From contig CAJNCF010000006.1 in assembly GCA_905221195.1 (NCBI GenBank), forward strand, positions 1-64,000: a stretch of DNA of 64,000 nt, given 5' to 3'. Origin of the DNA: a bacterium (lineage in GTDB: Bacteria > Bacillota > Bacilli > Lactobacillales > Streptococcaceae). A program made the translations under genes and the position numbers. How positions within the stretch are numbered: the first letter of the stretch is position 1; each line of letters opens with the position of its first letter. Positions 28,805-35,824 of the stretch are shown here, piece by piece. The notes beneath the pieces are model-generated. The model was not told the origin of the DNA, ran no database searches, and worked only from the letters and a program-made list of their open reading frames with translations.

Positions 28805-29542
28805 ATGAGAATATTTGTTTTAGAAGATGATTTTTCCCAGCAGACTAGGATTGAAACGACGATTGAGAAACTCTTGAAGGAACACCATATCACTCCGAGT
28901 TCTTTTGAGGTCTTTGGGAAGCCAGACCAACTGCTGGCAGAGGTGTATGAGAAGGGCGCACATCAGCTATTCTTTTTGGATATTGAGATTCGAAATGAAG
29001 AGATGAAGGGTCTAGAGGTGGCTAGAAAGATTCGGGATCGGGATCCGTATGCCCTGATTGTCTTTGTGACGACTCACTCGGAGTTTATGCCCCTGTCCTT
29101 TCGCTACCAAGTGTCTGCTTTAGACTACATTGATAAGGCCTTGTCAGCAGAGGAGTTTGAATCTCGTATCGAGACAGCCCTCCTCTATGCCAATAGTCAA
29201 GACAGTAAAAGTCTAGCTGAAGATTGTTTTTACTTTAAATCAAAATTTGCTCAATTCCAGTATCCTTTTAAAGAGGTTTACTATCTCGAAACGTCTCCCA
29301 GAGCCCATCGTGTTATTCTCTATACCAAGACAGACAGACTGGAATTTACAGCGAGTTTAGAGGAGGTTTTCAAGCAGGAACCCCGTCTCTTGCAGTGCCA
29401 TCGCTCTTTTCTCATCAATCCTGCCAATGTGGTTCGTTTGGATAAGAAAGAAAAACTTCTTTACTTTCCCAATGGTGGAAGCTGTATAATAGCGCGTTAT
29501 AAGGTCAGGGAAGTGTCTGAAGCTATCAATAACTTGCACTAA
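28805..29542 (+). CDS. blpR: response regulator BlpR (LytTR type)
   Basis: A 245-residue regulator. The receiver domain (1-125) has the acidic pocket LEDD, phosphoacceptor Asp59 in FFLDIEI, and the conserved Lys in DYIDKAL. The LytTR DNA-binding domain (about 145-240) has VYYLETSPRAHRVILYT and LLQCHRSFLINPANV. In pneumococcus phosphorylated BlpR activates bacteriocin and immunity promoters through direct repeats like those found here six times. It lies 13 bp before blpH. Confidence 0.92.
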   Translation: MRIFVLEDDFSQQTRIETTIEKLLKEHHITPSSFEVFGKPDQLLAEVYEKGAHQLFFLDIEIRNEEMKGLEVARKIRDRDPYALIVFVTTHSEFMPLSFRYQVSALDYIDKALSAEEFESRIETALLYANSQDSKSLAEDCFYFKSKFAQFQYPFKEVYYLETSPRAHRVILYTKTDRLEFTASLEEVFKQEPRLLQCHRSFLINPANVVRLDKKEKLLYFPNGGSCIIARYKVREVSEAINNLH

Positions 29543-29555
29543 GTGAGGTGATGTA

Positions 29556-30896
29556 ATGGAAATAGTTTGGAAGATAGTATATTCATTTTTGATAGCTGGA
29601 TTGGAATTGTTTATATTTTTTAAGGTGGATGGAATTGTTCTAACTCTGGAGAGATTTTTTAAAGCTTTTCTTTTTAAGTTACTTTTAGCAGTCGTTTTTG
29701 TAACGATTAACTATATAGTAGGAAATACTTACCTATCTTATTTTGTGGTACCCTTGTACGGCATCGGCTTATCTTTCTTATTGTTAAGAGGCCTTCCTAA
29801 AAAACTCCTTTTCTTTTATGGTCTTTTTCCAATGATATTGGTGAATCTCTTTTATAGAGGTGTTTCTTATTTTGTGCTTCCGTTTTTAGACCAAGGGCAA
29901 ATAAATGACAAATACTCATTTATTTGGGTGTTTATAATGATTTTCAATTTCTTCATTTCTCTAGCCTTTTTGAAATGGTTGGACTATGATTTTACTAGTT
30001 TGAGAAAGGAGATTCTCGATAAAGCTTTTCAAAAGTCCCTGACTAAGATTAACTGGATAATGGGGGCCTACTTTCTAGTCATGGAAAATCTGTCTTACTT
30101 TGAATATGCATACGATATCCAATCAAAGACTGTTCGCCATCTCATCCTAGTCTTTTACTTGCTCTTTTTTATGGGAATTATTAAGAAATTGGATACCTAT
30201 TTGAAGGACAAACTCCATGAGAGATTGGACCAAGAACAGGCCTTGCGCTACAGAGATATGGAGCGATATAGTCGGCATATAGAGGAGCTTTACAAGGAAG
30301 TACGGAGCTTTCGTCATGATTATACCAACCTCTTGACCAGCTTACGTCTGGGCATTGAAGAGGAGGATATGGAGCAGATAAAAGAGGTCTACGACTCGGT
30401 CTTAAAGGATTCTAGTGAAAAATTGCAGGACAATAAATATGACCTTGGTCGATTGGTAAATATTCGTGATAAAGCCCTAAAAAGTCTTCTAGCAGGAAAA
30501 TTTCTAAAAGCAAGAGATAAGAAGATTATCTTTAATATCGAAGTTCCCGAGGAGATTCAGGTTGAGGGGATGAGGCTACTTGATTTTCTAACCATTGTGT
30601 CTATCCTTTGTGACAACGCTATTGAAGCCAGTGCAGAAGCCAGTCAACCTCATGTTTCAATTGCCTTTTTAAAAAATGGAGAACAAGAGACCTTTATCAT
30701 TGAAAACTCTATCAAAGAAGAGAGCATCGATATTTCTGAAATCTTCTCCTTTGGAGCCAGTTCTAAAGGGGAGGAGAGAGGAGTTGGTCTCTATACCGTT
30801 ATGAAAATTGTGGAAAGTCATCCTAATACCAGTCTCAATACTACCTGCCAAAATCAAGTCTTTCGTCAGGTACTTACTGTGATACATACAGAATAA
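29556..30896 (+). CDS. blpH: pheromone-sensing histidine kinase BlpH
   Basis: A 446-residue kinase of the HPK10 (AgrC/ComD) group. Six to seven membrane segments fill residues 1-215 and would bind the BlpC peptide. The phosphoacceptor is His254 in FRHDYTN, and the ATP site includes DNAIEAS and GVGLYTVMKI. The sensor half varies between pherotypes. No blpC gene is visible beside it, so its ligand would have to come from elsewhere. The frame is intact, arguing that it is maintained. Confidence 0.9.
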   Translation: MEIVWKIVYSFLIAGLELFIFFKVDGIVLTLERFFKAFLFKLLLAVVFVTINYIVGNTYLSYFVVPLYGIGLSFLLLRGLPKKLLFFYGLFPMILVNLFYRGVSYFVLPFLDQGQINDKYSFIWVFIMIFNFFISLAFLKWLDYDFTSLRKEILDKAFQKSLTKINWIMGAYFLVMENLSYFEYAYDIQSKTVRHLILVFYLLFFMGIIKKLDTYLKDKLHERLDQEQALRYRDMERYSRHIEELYKEVRSFRHDYTNLLTSLRLGIEEEDMEQIKEVYDSVLKDSSEKLQDNKYDLGRLVNIRDKALKSLLAGKFLKARDKKIIFNIEVPEEIQVEGMRLLDFLTIVSILCDNAIEASAEASQPHVSIAFLKNGEQETFIIENSIKEESIDISEIFSFGASSKGEERGVGLYTVMKIVESHPNTSLNTTCQNQVFRQVLTVIHTE

Positions 30897-30932
30897 TAAA
30901 AAATAAGACCGAGAGTGCTTGTTTCTCGGTCT
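30894..30932 (-). terminator. terminator behind blpH and the convergent 52-aa gene
   Basis: Arms AGACCGAGA/TCTCGGTCT (30906-30914, 30924-30932). The T-rich tail lies on the minus strand (AATAAAAAATAA at 30893-30904 in plus reading), so it best serves the leftward transcript. Confidence 0.65.
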
Positions 30933-31054
30933 GTATGGTTGAATAGTCAATCAAAGTAGTTTTAAGTTACAGTCAATTGCTTGTATGAAATAATTTTCTC
31001 TATCATCAACTATCGGGAGAGGTTTCTAACTTTTGAAATTTAATTCTGCTATAT

Positions 31055-31213
31055 CTACTTTTTATTTTTAGTTTTTAATAATCCTATTATAGATAGAGTT
31101 ATTAAAATTATGGACATTAAACTGCTAAAAATAAATACTTTTGATTTTAATCCAATAGAAAATAGTAATATTCCATAAAAAATATTGGATATATAATAAA
31201 TCTTACTCTTCAT
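31055..31213 (-). CDS. 52-residue two-TM peptide driven by a BlpR box
   Basis: Start ATG at 31213 (minus), preceded by GGAGG 9 nt upstream. 52 residues with two hydrophobic stretches (about 6-21 and 26-45) separated by GLKSK, and a basic tail KTKNKK. It is not a double-glycine prepeptide. It sits where blpA/B/C would be, under the minus-strand BlpR promoter that in complete loci drives blpABC. I do not recognise it. A small immunity or membrane peptide is a guess from context. Confidence 0.7.
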   Translation of the reverse strand: MKSKIYYISNIFYGILLFSIGLKSKVFIFSSLMSIILITLSIIGLLKTKNKK

Positions 31214-31266
31214 GATTACTTGCCTCCGAATATAGATTTTTGCCGTGTTACAAATGTGACAAGTTT

Positions 31267-31333
31267 AGTATAGCACTGTTTTTAAAAACATTTCATCCAA
31301 ATCTTGAATGGTTATTGAAACATCTTGAATTGA
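31267..31333 (-). promoter_or_regulatory. BlpR-type promoter of the leftward 52-aa gene
   Basis: On the minus strand: half-site TCAATTCAAGA (31333-31323), half-site ACCATTCAAGA (31312-31302) 21 bp on, then TATACT (31272-31267) 40 bp after the second half-site. In complete blp loci a promoter of this kind and direction expresses blpABC. Confidence 0.8.
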
Positions 31334-31449
31334 ACAAAGAACTTTCTCCTTACCAAAATAACGAATACCATTCATAAACCGAAAAATAATATATATTATC
31401 ATTATTTTTTGCTATAATGGTTAATGAGCTTACCTTTCTTGTCTTCAAT

Positions 31450-31545
31450 AAAAAATCAGTATTTGAAGAAAACTAGGAAACTAGTTATAGACAGTACTGC
31501 TTTACGGCGAGATGGTTTGCAGTAGTTTGAAGAATATTTCTTAGG
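31450..31545 (+). repeat. decayed BOX element
   Basis: Recognisable boxC and boxA remnants in reverse order (AATCAGTATTTGAAG, AACTAGGAAACTAG, TTTACGGCGAGATGGTTTG, TTTGAAGAATATTTC), heavily mutated and without boxB. It lies upstream of the 118-aa gene. Confidence 0.5.
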
Positions 31546-31582
31546 TTTGAAATAAAATACTATAGTATGTGAGGTATATTAA

Positions 31583-31939
31583 ATGAATAAGAAATCCTTT
31601 TTTATCATCTGTTCTACGTTGATCATAGCTTCGAATCTTCTCATGATTTCCGTGGTGAACAAGGGAGAAGAAACGGGGGGCAATCTGTTTGTGATTGCTA
31701 TAGCCTGTGTTATGTTACCAGCCTTTTTATATGCAGTTGAAAACAGACTTACTTCAATGGTAAGAGTAGAATCAATACTCCTGATTCAGTTGACAGTTAT
31801 ATCCCTACTCCGTCTTATCAACAGAATAGGGAGTACGCCTGAAATCTTCAACATTATTATTACCCTTATCGCTTTGGCAAGTGGGACAGCTGCTATTCTT
31901 GTTGCGATTATGAGAATATATGAAAACATACGGAAGTAA
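31583..31939 (+). CDS. 118-residue four-TM membrane protein, blp locus
   Basis: Four hydrophobic segments (about 5-24, 35-51, 63-80, 84-110) and a basic end ENIRK. GTGAGG lies 9 nt before the ATG. There is no BlpR box in front; the nearest promoter signals are a TATAAT near 31414 and TATAGT near 31562. It resembles the small membrane immunity proteins of bacteriocin loci in size only. Not otherwise recognised. Confidence 0.6.
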   Translation: MNKKSFFIICSTLIIASNLLMISVVNKGEETGGNLFVIAIACVMLPAFLYAVENRLTSMVRVESILLIQLTVISLLRLINRIGSTPEIFNIIITLIALASGTAAILVAIMRIYENIRK

Positions 31940-31984
31940 GGCTGAATAGCTTTCGATGTATTTTCACATTGTCAAGTTTCCCCA

Positions 31985-32060
31985 GGGCAAGTATGTTTTC
32001 CATGCTTGCTTTTTAAATTTTTTAACAATTCAAGATGTTTTGATGACCATTTATGATTTG
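31985..32060 (+). repeat. direct repeat: terminator plus BlpR box module, copy 1
   Basis: About 75 bp nearly identical to 32475-32550. Each starts with the hairpin GCAAGTATG...CATGCTTGC and a T-rich tail, and runs straight into BlpR half-sites. The module ends one transcript and starts the next, and may be the homology along which cassettes in this locus exchange. Confidence 0.7.
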
Positions 32061-32091
32061 GATGGAAAACTTTAAAAAATAGTAGTATACT
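32025..32091 (+). promoter_or_regulatory. BlpR-type promoter 1 (plus strand)
   Basis: Half-sites ACAATTCAAGA (32025-32035) and ACCATTTATGA (32046-32056), 21 bp apart, and TATACT (32086-32091) 40 bp after the second. The transcript would run into the 39-aa gene at 32227. Confidence 0.78.
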
Positions 32092-32226
32092 AACCTTATT
32101 AAGGTTGTAATAGGTCGAAAATAAAAAGAGTATTCCTCGTGAATGCAAAAACAATGTTACCATTGGCTATTATGCTTGCTTAAAGGCTTGAGCCTGTAAG
32201 TAGAGGAACTGTACTTGGAGGTAATT

Positions 32227-32346
32227 ATGGATTTCAAAAGTTTTCTTATTGTTTTTGTTGTTGGCATGTTTGTTTCTTTTATTACTTCTTTAATTAGGGA
32301 AAAATTTTTAAAATCTCCAAAGAAGAATAAAGATAGATCTAATTAG
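32227..32346 (+). CDS. 39-residue single-TM peptide, blp locus
   Basis: An ATG with TTGGAGG 5 nt upstream opens a 39-residue frame: MDFKSFLIVFVVGMFVSF, a single membrane segment, then a strongly basic tail (REKFLKSPKKNKDRSN). It is the only good gene behind BlpR promoter 1. It lacks a Gly-Gly leader, so it is not a classical blp bacteriocin. The product may be an immunity or accessory peptide. Not recognised. Confidence 0.6.
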   Translation: MDFKSFLIVFVVGMFVSFITSLIREKFLKSPKKNKDRSN

Positions 32347-32474
32347 ATAAAAAGATTTTTTATCGCTAGTTTAATCTACAGTGGAGTTTCTTTAATATTG
32401 TTTCGCCTATCAAAATGATATGTGATAGCAGGATAAAAAATCTACAAATTAAGTTGGTATCAATATGGTGTAAA

Positions 32475-32550
32475 GGGCAAGTATGTTTTTCATGCTTGCT
32501 TTTTAAATTTTTTACAATTCAAGATGTTTTGATGACCATTTATGATTTGG
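32475..32550 (+). repeat. direct repeat: terminator plus BlpR box module, copy 2
   Basis: Near-identical to 31985-32060: hairpin GCAAGTATG...CATGCTTGC, T-rich tail, then the BlpR half-sites of promoter 2. Confidence 0.7.
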
Positions 32551-32580
32551 GTGTTCCAAGGTCAAAATGAGTGCTATACT
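32514..32580 (+). promoter_or_regulatory. BlpR-type promoter 2 (plus strand)
   Basis: Half-sites ACAATTCAAGA (32514-32524) and ACCATTTATGA (32535-32545) with 21-bp offset, and TATACT (32575-32580) 40 bp after the second. It drives the 54-aa and 134-aa overlapping genes. Confidence 0.8.
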
Positions 32581-32637
32581 GGCAGTGTAAAGGTTCTAGC
32601 TAAACTAATATAAAGCACACATTTAGGAGGAAATCTT

Positions 32638-32802
32638 ATGAAGAAAAAAATACTTGTCATTTTTATATTGTATCTGATCATGTCCATCTTTCTATATCCG
32701 CTTAGGGAGAGTGCTTGGTATCATATATTCTATACCATAGCCTATGTGATTGCAGTTATGATCTATTTTACTTTAATGAAAAAGAAAGGAGCAAAGAAAT
32801 GA
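32638..32802 (+). CDS. 54-residue two-TM peptide, blp locus
   Basis: An excellent ribosome-binding site (TTAGGAGGAAATCTT) precedes the ATG at 32638. The 54 residues form two hydrophobic segments (about 4-20 and 30-47) with Lys-rich ends (MKKK, KKKGAKK). The stop overlaps the next start by 4 bp (ATGA), so translation is coupled. Pairs of small coupled membrane proteins behind a BlpR promoter are typical of the immunity part of blp loci. Not individually recognised. Confidence 0.72.
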   Translation: MKKKILVIFILYLIMSIFLYPLRESAWYHIFYTIAYVIAVMIYFTLMKKKGAKK

Positions 32803-33203
32803 AAACTTTTCTTGCTAAAAAACGGAACATCTTCCTTGCGAGATTGTTCCTAGGTCAGTTGCCCTTGCTTGTCTCTACTTATTTATTTCTATCTCGTCAG
32901 TTTTTAAATTTTTCCTTGGTTTTCCAATTTCTTTTAGTGGTTATTAACTTGGCTTCTATTTTGGTCACTGTTTACCTCACTAGGGAAATGAGGATAAGAG
33001 AGTTTGAAGATGATGATTTGGTTAGTCCTAGAACCAATCAACTCATGTTCATAGGCTTGACAGGCTTTATGTCTATTATTTGTTTGTATAGAGGCATCAC
33101 AGCAGGAGAATCCTATCAACAATTAATTGCTTATATTGGATCTATTCTCTGCTTGCTTATCATGCTTTTACTCATTTGGGGCTTGAAGTATTATAAAAAG
33201 TAA
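32799..33203 (+). CDS. 134-residue membrane protein, blp immunity region
   Basis: The ATG at 32799 sits in the ATGA overlap with the preceding gene (the longer frame from 32715 lacks a ribosome-binding site). Four hydrophobic segments: about 15-33, 39-58, 85-103, 110-130, with a charged loop REFEDDDLVSPRTNQ in the middle. The C-terminal 60 residues recur as two fragments downstream (33560-33751, 34107-34298), so this is the complete member of a small repeated family. Probably an immunity protein by context. Confidence 0.72.
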   Translation: MKTFLAKKRNIFLARLFLGQLPLLVSTYLFLSRQFLNFSLVFQFLLVVINLASILVTVYLTREMRIREFEDDDLVSPRTNQLMFIGLTGFMSIICLYRGITAGESYQQLIAYIGSILCLLIMLLLIWGLKYYKK

Positions 33204-33221
33204 GTGGATAATGAAGTTTTT

Positions 33222-33288
33222 GCAATTTAAGATATCTCGATGACAATTCAAGATTTGGATGAAAAACTTTAACAAATAGTGCTATACT
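33222..33288 (+). promoter_or_regulatory. BlpR-type promoter 3 (plus strand)
   Basis: Half-sites GCAATTTAAGA (33222-33232) and ACAATTCAAGA (33243-33253), 21-bp offset, then TATACT (33283-33288) 40 bp after the second. Confidence 0.8.
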
Positions 33289-33381
33289 GAAATTGTCAAA
33301 GTTGCAACGGGTGTTGCTACATTCTGTTAAAAATCGCTCTTGATTGATAAGCTGGATTTGTTAGGAAAGGAGTAAATAATT

Positions 33382-33561
33382 ATGGATAAGAGAAAGATAG
33401 TTTCGACTATAATATGTATAGTATTTCTTGTAGTGTCAGTGAATAATTTTTTTAGAGACTTAACCCAATTAATGTTCATTTTAAATATTATTGGTTTATT
33501 TTGTTTTTTAGTGTTAACATACATTAACATAAAAGAGATGCTCTTAAATAGAAGTAAATGA
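33382..33561 (+). CDS. 59-residue two-TM peptide, tandem copy 1
   Basis: AAAGGAG precedes the ATG at 33382. The 59 residues MDKRKIVSTIICIVFLVV...INIKEMLLNRSK have two hydrophobic segments (about 6-20, 30-50) and basic ends. It is a paralogue of 33929-34108 (about nine differences). Under BlpR promoter 3. Its stop is fused to the beginning of a C-terminal fragment of the 134-aa gene. Function unknown, immunity-like by setting. Confidence 0.7.
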   Translation: MDKRKIVSTIICIVFLVVSVNNFFRDLTQLMFILNIIGLFCFLVLTYINIKEMLLNRSK

Positions 33562-33751
33562 TGATTTGGTTAGTCCTAGAACCAATCAACTCATGTATAT
33601 CGGCTTGACAGGCTTTATGTCTATTATTTGTTTGTATAGAGGTATCACAGCAGGAGAATTTTATCAGCAACTAATTGCCTATATTGGCGCTATTCTCTGC
33701 TTGATTATTATGCTTCTGCTCATTTGGGGCTTGAAGTATTATAAAAAGTAA
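33560..33751 (+). pseudogene. C-terminal fragment of the 134-aa blp gene, copy 1
   Basis: Reads DDLVSPRTNQLMYIGLTG to the end LLLIWGLKYYKK, matching residues 72-134 of the 32799-33203 product, but there is no ATG or ribosome-binding site. The only in-frame start is a TTG at 33566. It is fused in a different frame to the end of the 59-aa gene and is most likely a relic of recombination. Confidence 0.75.
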
Positions 33752-33768
33752 GGGCTAATGAAGTTTTT

Positions 33769-33835
33769 GCAATTTAAGATATCTCGATGACAATTCAAGA
33801 TTTGGATGAAAAATTTTAAAAAACAATGATAGACT
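33769..33835 (+). promoter_or_regulatory. BlpR-type promoter 4 (plus strand)
   Basis: Half-sites GCAATTTAAGA (33769-33779) and ACAATTCAAGA (33790-33800), 21-bp offset. The -10, 40 bp on, is TAGACT (33830-33835), as at blpT, instead of TATACT. Confidence 0.72.
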
Positions 33836-33928
33836 AAATTGGTAAAAGTTGCAACGGGTGCTGCTACATTCTGTTAAAAATCGCTCTTAATTGATAATCT
33901 GGATTTGTTAGGAAAGGAGTAAATAATT

Positions 33929-34108
33929 ATGGATAAGAAAAAGATAGTTTCGACTATAGTATGTATAGTATTTCTTATAGTGTCAGTGGATAATTTTTTT
34001 AGAGATTTAACCCCGTTATTGTTCGTTTTGAATATTATTGGCCTGACTTGTTTTTTAGTGTTAACATACATTAACATAAAAGATATGCTCTTAAATAGAA
34101 GTAAATGA
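33929..34108 (+). CDS. 59-residue two-TM peptide, tandem copy 2
   Basis: Paralogue of 33382-33561 with the same AAAGGAG site and length. Differences include charge changes (VNN to VDN, KEM to KDM). Both copies stay open, suggesting use rather than decay. It is the first gene of the transcript from promoter 4 that may continue through the genes to 36436. Confidence 0.7.
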   Translation: MDKKKIVSTIVCIVFLIVSVDNFFRDLTPLLFVLNIIGLTCFLVLTYINIKDMLLNRSK

Positions 34109-34298
34109 TGATTTAGTTAGTCCTAGAACCAATCAACTCATGTATATTGGCTTGACAGGTTTTATGTCTATTATCTGTTTGTATAGAGGCATGACAGCAT
34201 CCGAATCCTATCAGCAACTGATTGGTTATGTTGGTTCTGTTCTCTGCTTGATTATTATGATTTTGCTCATTTGGGGATTGAAGTATTGTAAAAAGTAG
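34107..34298 (+). pseudogene. C-terminal fragment of the 134-aa blp gene, copy 2
   Basis: Open from GATGATTTAGTTAG to TAG with the translation DDLVSPRTNQLMYIG...IWGLKYCKK, equivalent to residues 72-134 of the complete gene at 32799. It lacks any start codon or ribosome-binding site. More diverged than fragment 1 (GMTASES for GITAGES). Confidence 0.75.
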
Positions 34299-34380
34299 TT
34301 TGCCTTCCTCTTCTGACAGAATTTTTGATTAGAAGCTTCTATTAAATCGTTCGTGAAATAAATGAATGGAGGTATTTAAT

Positions 34381-34764
34381 ATGAAATACAGATTATTTCT
34401 TGTTATTTTCTTGAGTAGTATGTTGAATATTCTTTTAGGAACATTTTTACAAATCTCTAATGTGTCGATTGGGTGGCTTGTTCTCTACAGTGGCTTGTTT
34501 GAAGCAGGCGTTTTCCTTCTTGCTAATAAAGGGGTGGCGGTAAAAATCAAGGAAGTAGACATCCAAAATCGCTTTAAATTTATTTTTGGAAAAACGGTAT
34601 GGTTTCAAATCCTTTTGCTCATCTTTCTGATTGTCAAACTTTATCTTGGTTTGGATGCGAGGTTGATTTTATTCTATGGACATATTTTTATTGTCTTTAA
34701 TGCCTTAATGTATCTATTATCTAGTAGTGGGGTTAGTCTTAAAAAAAACAAACTGTCTTCTTAA
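34381..34764 (+). CDS. 127-residue membrane protein, BlpX-like immunity candidate
   Basis: The ATG at 34381 has GGAGG 8 nt upstream; the upstream in-frame ATG does not. Four hydrophobic segments: about 2-19, 25-41, 63-82, 87-110, ending with a polar tail SLKKNKLSS. Size, topology and position just before the 82-aa and CAAX genes match what I recall of BlpX in pneumococcal blp loci; identity is not proven. Confidence 0.6.
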   Translation: MKYRLFLVIFLSSMLNILLGTFLQISNVSIGWLVLYSGLFEAGVFLLANKGVAVKIKEVDIQNRFKFIFGKTVWFQILLLIFLIVKLYLGLDARLILFYGHIFIVFNALMYLLSSSGVSLKKNKLSS

Positions 34765-34800
34765 TCTTACAGCAGTAGAGCTTGACAAGAGGAGGTCATC

Positions 34801-35049
34801 ATGTATAAACATTTATTTTTCCTAGATTCAAAAACCTTAGACTGGTTGACACCCTACATTCTAGATTGGGCTTCTGACACCATTGCCTTCAATGTTTTTG
34901 TGCTAACCTTTGTATCTGTGGTGGTCTTTTATTTCTTAAATCCCATGCTATCTTTAATAGCTATCTTCTTAGGGGCTGGTTATGTTGTCGTATTTTGGAT
35001 ACTCAAATGGTTTGTTTTGGAAAGACTAGAGTTAAAGGATGGCTTGTAG
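34801..35049 (+). CDS. 82-residue membrane protein, BlpZ-like
   Basis: A strong AAGAGGAGG site stands 5-6 nt before the ATG. The sequence begins MYKHLFFLDSKTLDWLTPYIL and has two long hydrophobic segments (about 28-68). It resembles the small BlpZ protein by size and neighbours. The last 45 bp plus the following spacer are duplicated at 35751 onward in front of the second CAAX gene, so the downstream copy preserves a fragment of this gene. Confidence 0.6.
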   Translation: MYKHLFFLDSKTLDWLTPYILDWASDTIAFNVFVLTFVSVVVFYFLNPMLSLIAIFLGAGYVVVFWILKWFVLERLELKDGL

Positions 35050-35075
35050 AGAAGTTTGTTGAGGAGGATAGTTTT

Positions 35076-35690
35076 ATGGCCATTTTCAATAAATGTCATG
35101 CTTTGTTTTTGGGATTTTTAGTCTTTGCAATCGTTGGTGCAGCGGGATATTCCGTCAATCAAGGAGATTATTTTCAACACCAGTACTCATTCATTATGAT
35201 AAAGAGTCTCTTGCTTTTCCTTAGTTTTGGCTATGCGAAATGGTTTGATATGATTTCTTTGGGGATGTTAAGCAGGAAACAACTCTTGCTGTTCATTGGA
35301 ATTTTTCTTCTCACTGTGCTGGTAAGTATTAGCTATCATGCTTTTTTCTCAGTTGTTTCTGGTGCTTCGGCTCAACATCTTGAGGAAGCTAGTAAAGGAC
35401 TTTCGCTTTCCTTTATTGTTAGTGCTACAGTTTTGGCACCTATCCAGGAGGAATTCATGTTTAGAGGGCTTCTTCAAGGTGCGGTTTTTGACAATTCGTG
35501 GATAGGGCTTGTGCTGACATCCTCTCTCTTTTCTTTCCTGCATGAACCTTATGATGTCCCTTCGTTTTTCTATTATCTACTCGGGGGCTTGTTGCTGGGC
35601 TTTGCTTATAAAAAGAGCCAAAACCTATGGGTTTCTACTCTAGTCCACATGTTTTACAACAGTTTGCCACTCTTAACTTATATTCAATGA
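35076..35690 (+). CDS. CAAX-type intramembrane protease (Abi/BlpY-PncP-like), copy 1
   Basis: A 204-residue multi-TM protein with all three Abi/CPBP motifs: EEFMFR, FSFLH and HMFYN. In blp loci such proteins (BlpY, PncP) are linked to self-immunity. The ATG at 35076 follows GAGGAGG; the longer frame from 34995 overlaps the previous gene without a site. Its last three residues and stop (YIQ*) come from BOX sequence TATTCAATGA, so the C-terminus was rewritten by the repeat. Confidence 0.8.
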   Translation: MAIFNKCHALFLGFLVFAIVGAAGYSVNQGDYFQHQYSFIMIKSLLLFLSFGYAKWFDMISLGMLSRKQLLLFIGIFLLTVLVSISYHAFFSVVSGASAQHLEEASKGLSLSFIVSATVLAPIQEEFMFRGLLQGAVFDNSWIGLVLTSSLFSFLHEPYDVPSFFYYLLGGLLLGFAYKKSQNLWVSTLVHMFYNSLPLLTYIQ

Positions 35691-35752
35691 AAATCAAAGG
35701 GCAAACTAGTAGCAGGCTGTACTGGAGTACAACAAGGCGACGTTAGTATAAA
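35680..35752 (-). repeat. truncated BOX element between CAAX genes
   Basis: ATATTCAATGAAAATCAAAG ... GCAGGCTGTACTGGAGTAC ... CAAGGCGACGTTAGTATA: a boxC followed by part of boxA, minus-strand orientation, missing the outer boxA end. It overlaps the stop codon of CAAX copy 1. Confidence 0.7.
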
Positions 35753-35824
35753 ATGGTTTGTTTTGGAAAGACTAGAGCTAAAGGATGACGTGTAGGAAGT
35801 CTGTTTGTTGAGGAGGATAATTTT

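Larger units (their letters stand above)
33204..34298 (+). repeat. tandem duplication of about 547 bp
   Basis: Two adjoining units (33204-33751 and 33752-34298) each hold a BlpR promoter, a 59-aa small gene and a C-terminal fragment of the 134-aa gene. The junctions fall after AAGTATTATAAAAAGTAAG. Unit 2 carries scattered substitutions, so the duplication is not recent. Confidence 0.8.

Noticed and set aside
30950..31050. Possible blpC on the minus strand after blpH
   Set aside because: Translating this stretch in the leftward frames gives several stops and no double-glycine motif.
32143..32199. 18-codon ORF MQKQCYHWLLCLLKGLSL as a bacteriocin or signal peptide
   Set aside because: It lies behind BlpR promoter 1 but has no ribosome-binding site or Gly-Gly leader, and the better-supported 39-aa gene follows.
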